A DNA stretch of 26,242 nucleotides, taken from Nanobdellota archaeon (GTDB lineage Archaea; Nanobdellota; Nanobdellia; Pacearchaeales; GW2011-AR1). Positions 22,801-26,242 of the stretch are shown piece by piece. Under the pieces are notes generated by a model. The model saw only the letters and a list, made by a program, of their open reading frames with translations, did no database searches and was not told where the DNA came from. The stretch spans positions 1 through 26,242 of the forward strand of contig JAKLIN010000006.1 of assembly GCA_022709585.1 (NCBI GenBank), read 5' to 3'. Numbering within the stretch: the first letter of the stretch is position 1; the number at the start of each line of letters is the position of its first letter. The position numbers and the translations under genes were made by a program.

Positions 22801-23649
22801 ATGAAAAACAGAAATAATCTCAACAAAAGAGGAGAGCTTACCACAGACCAGATTGTATTAATTGTTATCTTAATCTTAAGTTTTTCCGTGATAATTCTTT
22901 TTATTAATCGAGTAGGCCCAGATCAGACGGCAGATAAACAAATCTGTCGTTCGTCAGTTGTTTTAGCTGCTCAAAAGAATTTGCTTGGAACTCTGGCTCA
23001 AAGTGGAATTAATTGTAAAACTAACTATCTTTGCATTTCTTTTAAAGAAGATTGTAAAGGGATGGAAGCTTCTCAAAAAGAGATAATAGGAAAATCTTAT
23101 GCAAAGCAGGAAGTTTTAAGAGTCATTGTAGAAGAGCTAGCAGACTGCTGGCAGATGTACGGCGCAGGTGTTTTAAATTATAAATCTAACCAAGGAGCAA
23201 ATGCTAATACAGACAATTATTGCGCAGCGTGCACTAAAATAGAGTTTGATTCTCAAATAAGAAACGCTCAACTTTCTCCAATCACTTACCGTGAATTTTA
23301 TAATTATCTTAAGAGAGTTAATATCCCTTCTGGAACTAAAACTTATTATGACTACTTCTGTTATCAGCCAGTTTTATCAAATCCCAACGCAATTTCTTCT
23401 GAAAAGTGTATATTCGAGGTGAAAGATCCTGGCGCAGAATTTTTAGATGAAGAGATGATTTCTTCTTATTACGATTCTTATTACATCATTCAAGGGCTAA
23501 GAGATTTTTCTACTCCTTATGAATGGGGAGTCAATCTTTTTAGTCCTGGCAACCCTGCTCTAGATTTTATGCCAAATCTTGAGATTTACAATGTTAATGA
23601 TCCTGAATTCCAGAACTTGAAATGCGAGTTTATCACCAAAGCAGCTTAG
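22801..23649 (+). CDS. Large pilin-like protein with ten-cysteine ectodomain
   Basis: This 282-aa protein starts MKNRNNLNKRGELTTDQIV. The leader is 11 residues ending NKRG, followed by a polar spacer and the helix at about 18-38. The ectodomain (40-282) holds ten Cys, including a CAAC pair (about residue 140), and is rich in Tyr. It is the largest complete member of the cluster and may be a tip or adhesin-like minor pilin, which is inference. No domain family is recognised. Confidence 0.82.
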   Translation: MKNRNNLNKRGELTTDQIVLIVILILSFSVIILFINRVGPDQTADKQICRSSVVLAAQKNLLGTLAQSGINCKTNYLCISFKEDCKGMEASQKEIIGKSYAKQEVLRVIVEELADCWQMYGAGVLNYKSNQGANANTDNYCAACTKIEFDSQIRNAQLSPITYREFYNYLKRVNIPSGTKTYYDYFCYQPVLSNPNAISSEKCIFEVKDPGAEFLDEEMISSYYDSYYIIQGLRDFSTPYEWGVNLFSPGNPALDFMPNLEIYNVNDPEFQNLKCEFITKAA

Positions 23650-23670
23650 CTTATCTGAGATTTCTAAACA

Positions 23671-23679
23671 TTTATTAAT
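23671..23679 (+). promoter_or_regulatory. TATA box for the second pilin-like operon
   Basis: The sequence tttattaat is centred 25 nt before the ATG at 23700. It starts a second unit of four overlapping genes (23700-25637). Confidence 0.5.
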
Positions 23680-23699
23680 TAGTTTTTATTTTTTTAATT

Positions 23700-24131
23700 A
23701 TGGTTTTTGTTTTCCTTAAAAAGGATAAAAGAGGAGTGAATTTTCTTATGGGAAACATTCTTTTTATTATTCTTAATGTGACTTTCTTAATGATACTTGC
23801 TTTGTTTGTTTATTCTAAATCTTCTAGTCTTTCTTTTTATGAAGAAATCTACGCTAAGAAAATTGCTTTATCTTTGGATTATGCAAAGCCAAATATGATT
23901 ATAGAATTAGACCTGAAAGAAGTTTTCAATAAAGCTCAAAAAAAATTAGGAGAAGAGGGGGTTCAAAACGCAATAAATATTCAAGGAAATCAAGTTACAG
24001 TTAGATTTAGTAAAGGCACCAAGGGATACTCTTATCCTTTCTTTAATGATATTTCTATTGACAGCAGTTATTGGCATATTGATAAAGACGGTGTTTATGT
24101 AATTGTTACAGGAGATTACAATGAGGAATAA
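23700..24131 (+). CDS. Pilin-like single-anchor membrane protein
   Basis: This 143-aa protein begins MVFVFLKKDKRGVNFLMGN. The leader is 12 residues ending DKRG, and the helix spans about 18-40. The ectodomain is short, alpha/beta and free of Cys. The stop overlaps the start of the next gene by 11 nt. A leaderless start is supported by the TATA box. The family is unknown. Confidence 0.78.
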   Translation: MVFVFLKKDKRGVNFLMGNILFIILNVTFLMILALFVYSKSSSLSFYEEIYAKKIALSLDYAKPNMIIELDLKEVFNKAQKKLGEEGVQNAINIQGNQVTVRFSKGTKGYSYPFFNDISIDSSYWHIDKDGVYVIVTGDYNEE

Positions 24132-24717
24132 AAAAGGTTCAGAAAAAACTCTTTCAGTGTATTGGTTTTTGATTTTAGGAATTGTTGCAGGGGGCATCTT
24201 TTATTTGGTAGCTATTTTTTATGGAGCGCCATACAATTTCAGGTACTTAGAAAGAGATGTTTTAATGGATAAAGTTGCAGACTGTTTGGTTCCTAAAGGA
24301 TATATCCTGCCAGACGTTGTTCTTGCAGAAGACAAAGGATTGAATAACGAGAATTTTTTGGAGAAGTGTCACCTTAAATTTTCTTTTGAATATCAAAAAG
24401 AAATAAATGAGCCTGTGCAATATTTTGTTGGTGTTGAAGTTTTTTCAGCAGATTCTTTGAAAGAATATTATCAAACATTTGTTCCTTCAAAAAATTCAGA
24501 TGAAGACGTAGATTTAGCGCAAGAAAAGATTCAAACGATTCTTGAAGAAGAGCCAATCAAAGAAATATTTGTAGGAAACCTTAATCTTAGGAGTGTTAGT
24601 GAATTAGAGCGAAATTCTCAAAGAAACTCTCGTATTTTGTATGCTGTCAGCGAAGAAGGGCATTTTTATTTAATTAAAATTTCTGCAATAGTGGGGAACT
24701 TCAAGAAAAATGAATAA
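24121..24717 (+). CDS. Pilin-like single-anchor membrane protein
   Basis: This 198-aa protein starts at ATG 24121, giving MRNKKGSEKTLSVYWFLIL, a six-residue leader ending KKG. A TTG at 24103 is in frame, but the GGAG at 24111-24114, six nt before the ATG, and the leader pattern favour 24121. The helix is about 13-35. The ectodomain has two Cys (residues near 57 and 85), enough for one disulfide. It overlaps its neighbours by 11 and 8 nt. No family is recognised. Confidence 0.8.
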   Translation: MRNKKGSEKTLSVYWFLILGIVAGGIFYLVAIFYGAPYNFRYLERDVLMDKVADCLVPKGYILPDVVLAEDKGLNNENFLEKCHLKFSFEYQKEINEPVQYFVGVEVFSADSLKEYYQTFVPSKNSDEDVDLAQEKIQTILEEEPIKEIFVGNLNLRSVSELERNSQRNSRILYAVSEEGHFYLIKISAIVGNFKKNE

Positions 24718-25237
24718 TCTAAAAAATAAAAAAGGGCAGGTTGGAGAAGGGATGACTTGGTTTGTAGCAACACTAGTAATCGTTGTTTTTTTAGTTATCT
24801 CTTTGGCAATAACTAAAGTCATTACAACAGGCAAAATTAAAACATTAATCTATGATCCTGCTACAGATTTAATCGTTCAAAAATCCTTTACCGGATTATT
24901 GCTAAGTCAAGGAAAGAACTCTGAGACAATTTTTGATGAATTAAAAAAAGAAGAGCTTTCTGGTAAGGGCATTAAAGAACTGAATGAAGTGAGAGTAGCT
25001 AAGCTTCTGAGTGCGACTTCAAAAAGCATTTTTTCCAATCAAGATTTGAAACCCGAGCTGGAGATTGTCACCTATCTATCTGATGTTGCTGAAAGAGATG
25101 CATTAAGCCAAGATAGCATTTGTAGCAGAACTATAACGGAGTCAAATTATCGACAAGGGCAGGGCATTGAAAGAATTTTAATAAATGGAAAACAAACAAT
25201 TCAAGTTGTTTTCTCTTCGAGGGAAAATGCAAAATAA
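24710..25237 (+). CDS. Pilin-like single-anchor membrane protein
   Basis: This 175-aa protein begins MNNLKNKKGQVGEGMTWFV. The leader is nine residues ending NKKG, with a Glu at +4 after the predicted cut, and the helix is about 16-38. The ectodomain is mostly helical and polar, with one Cys. The start overlaps the previous gene by 8 nt and the stop overlaps the next by 11 nt. KKGQ followed by a Glu within five residues is close to the canonical archaeal pilin pattern. Confidence 0.8.
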   Translation: MNNLKNKKGQVGEGMTWFVATLVIVVFLVISLAITKVITTGKIKTLIYDPATDLIVQKSFTGLLLSQGKNSETIFDELKKEELSGKGIKELNEVRVAKLLSATSKSIFSNQDLKPELEIVTYLSDVAERDALSQDSICSRTITESNYRQGQGIERILINGKQTIQVVFSSRENAK

Positions 25238-25637
25238 GCTTCTATTCAACAAAAGAGGGGATTCTATTCCTATTTTCATCTTAGTTATCGGAGTTCTCTC
25301 AATTTGCATACTCACTTTGATTAGTTTTATTTCCTCTGCGCCAAAGCAAAAAATTTTAGGAATAGATGCCTTTGAAGAAATTTATTCTGAACTAGAACGA
25401 TTTCATTTTTATATTGAGACAGATACAAGGGATGTCAGTTATTTAGAAAAAGCAAAGTCCTCTGTGGAGAAAGTTAATTTTATTCTTAACGGAAATGCCA
25501 TGTCTAAGTCTGTTCTTTCAATTCAGGGAAATAAAAATGAAGAATATCTATTAATAAAGAAAGAAGTTTATTCTTGCTCAATTGCTATAATCTATAAGAT
25601 TTCCTTAAAAGAATTGGAATCTCGCGAGAGGATTTAA
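25227..25637 (+). CDS. Pilin-like single-anchor membrane protein
   Basis: This 136-aa protein starts at ATG 25227, giving MQNKLLFNKRGDSIPIFIL, an 11-residue leader ending NKRG. An in-frame ATG at 25185 would add 14 residues and a deeper overlap; the pattern and the GAGGG at 25219-25223 favour 25227. The helix is about 15-36. The ectodomain is short. It overlaps the previous gene by 11 nt and closes this operon. The family is unknown. Confidence 0.75.
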   Translation: MQNKLLFNKRGDSIPIFILVIGVLSICILTLISFISSAPKQKILGIDAFEEIYSELERFHFYIETDTRDVSYLEKAKSSVEKVNFILNGNAMSKSVLSIQGNKNEEYLLIKKEVYSCSIAIIYKISLKELESRERI

Positions 25638-25650
25638 TCTCCCGCAATTT
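25624..25650 (+). terminator. Possible hairpin terminator after the second pilin-like operon
   Basis: The arms gcgagag (25624-25630) and ctcccgc (25639-25645) can pair with one A-C mismatch around an 8-nt loop that contains part of the stop codon. They are followed by an AT-rich run. The hairpin is weak, and archaeal termination usually relies on T-runs, so this is tentative. Confidence 0.25.
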
Positions 25651-25673
25651 TATAAATCTACTTTATTAGCGAA

Positions 25674-25685
25674 ATATTTATAAAC
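25674..25685 (+). promoter_or_regulatory. TATA box for the last pilin-like gene
   Basis: The sequence atatttataaac, preceded by the BRE-like gcgaa, is centred 27 nt before the ATG at 25706. Confidence 0.5.
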
Positions 25686-25705
25686 ATCTGCAGAATATTC
25701 TCTTT

Positions 25706-26242
25706 ATGTTAAACAAAAGAGGAGATACAAATACCCTTTGGATAGTTGTTGGATTAGTTGCTATCCTTCTTGTTTTTGGAGTCACTATCGCTGGATTTTC
25801 TTTGCAATGGGGAAATTTTGCAACTTGGCTTAAACCAGATAATATTGTAATTATTCAACAAAAATGTATTGATGCATGTGTTGCTCAAAATGAATTAGAT
25901 TATTGTTTAAGCCCTGTTAGTTTTAAGACTTCTGCATATAGAATTGGTGCCAACAATTTACTTGAAGAACGAGATTTAGCAGAGCAAGAATTTTTAGATT
26001 CTCTTAAGGCACAAAGTTTTGCGGTAGCAGAAGATAAGTATAACAAGATTTACCAATATTATGTTCCTCTTTTAAAAGCTAAAGAAGAATATCTTCTTGC
26101 AACACAACAAAAAGATATTGAAGAAGCAGACAAGCAATTAGTTAAAGATGCCCAAGAGTATTTACTTTCTCAAAGATGGAATGATAAAACTAATGTTTAT
26201 ACCCAAGCTGAGATTGAATCAGTTAGAACTGCTGAAGGAGCA
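25706..26242 (+). CDS. Pilin-like protein with helical ectodomain, 3' truncated by the window
   Basis: The first 179 codons are visible and the frame is open to the window end. The protein begins MLNKRGDTNTLWIVVGLVA, a six-residue leader ending NKRG, with the helix at about 12-34. The ectodomain has three Cys in its first part (QKCIDAC and YCL) and then a long charged helical region (LLEERDLAEQEFLDSLKAQ and beyond) that could form a coiled coil. It has its own TATA box and probably starts a further operon. No family is recognised. Confidence 0.8.
   Translation, partial: MLNKRGDTNTLWIVVGLVAILLVFGVTIAGFSLQWGNFATWLKPDNIVIIQQKCIDACVAQNELDYCLSPVSFKTSAYRIGANNLLEERDLAEQEFLDSLKAQSFAVAEDKYNKIYQYYVPLLKAKEEYLLATQQKDIEEADKQLVKDAQEYLLSQRWNDKTNVYTQAEIESVRTAEGA

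Noticed and set aside
1..26242. CRISPR arrays, insertion sequences, phage genes or attachment sites
   Set aside because: No regularly spaced direct repeats, transposase motifs, integrase or terminal inverted repeats were seen by reading.

Overview
This AT-rich window comes from an archaeon, most likely a DPANN lineage of the Pacearchaeota/Woesearchaeota kind. The lineage is inferred, not proven. The evidence is a CBS-less IMPDH/GMP reductase-family enzyme, a Hef-type helicase, an ERCC4-HhH nuclease, a TGS-domain GTPase, PRC-barrel and FlaI/FlaJ-like proteins, TATA boxes about 25 nt before many start codons (leaderless mRNAs), and many compact genes. No rRNA, tRNA, CRISPR array, transposon or other mobile element was found, and no gene-free stretch exceeds 300 bases.

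Left part (1-13.7 kb), housekeeping and enzymes: the 3' part of a large secreted subtilase with three C-terminal repeats; a eukaryote-like tyrosyl-tRNA synthetase; a TGS GTPase; a methyltransferase that closely resembles the ArmA/Rmt 16S rRNA m7G1405 family; an M16 zinc peptidase; a ureohydrolase; a half-size MFS protein; an XPF/ERCC4 nuclease and a Hef-type helicase, both on the minus strand and separated by a plus-strand IMPDH/GMPR gene; and an M50-like membrane protein that has lost its HExxH motif.

Middle part (13.8-21.3 kb), a membrane and secretion module: a PRC-barrel protein, two paralogous five-helix membrane proteins, a divergent pair of coiled-coil proteins, a FlaI/TadA-type secretion ATPase (760 aa), a two-helix mini-protein and a FlaJ/TadC-type membrane platform (725 aa).

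Right part (21.4 kb to the end): a tightly packed run of ten small single-anchor membrane proteins, mostly with 4-11 nt overlaps or gaps of 1-2 nt. Eight of them begin with a short positively charged leader ending in KKG, KRG or a close variant, followed by a hydrophobic helix. This is the layout of archaeal class III (prepilin) signal peptides. Together with the ATPase and platform they look like a type IV pilus or pseudopilus machine with an unusually large set of divergent pilin-like subunits, several with an even number of cysteines outside the membrane. This is the best candidate for an undescribed system here. No prepilin peptidase, FlaH or FlaF/G equivalent is visible, and the last gene runs off the window.
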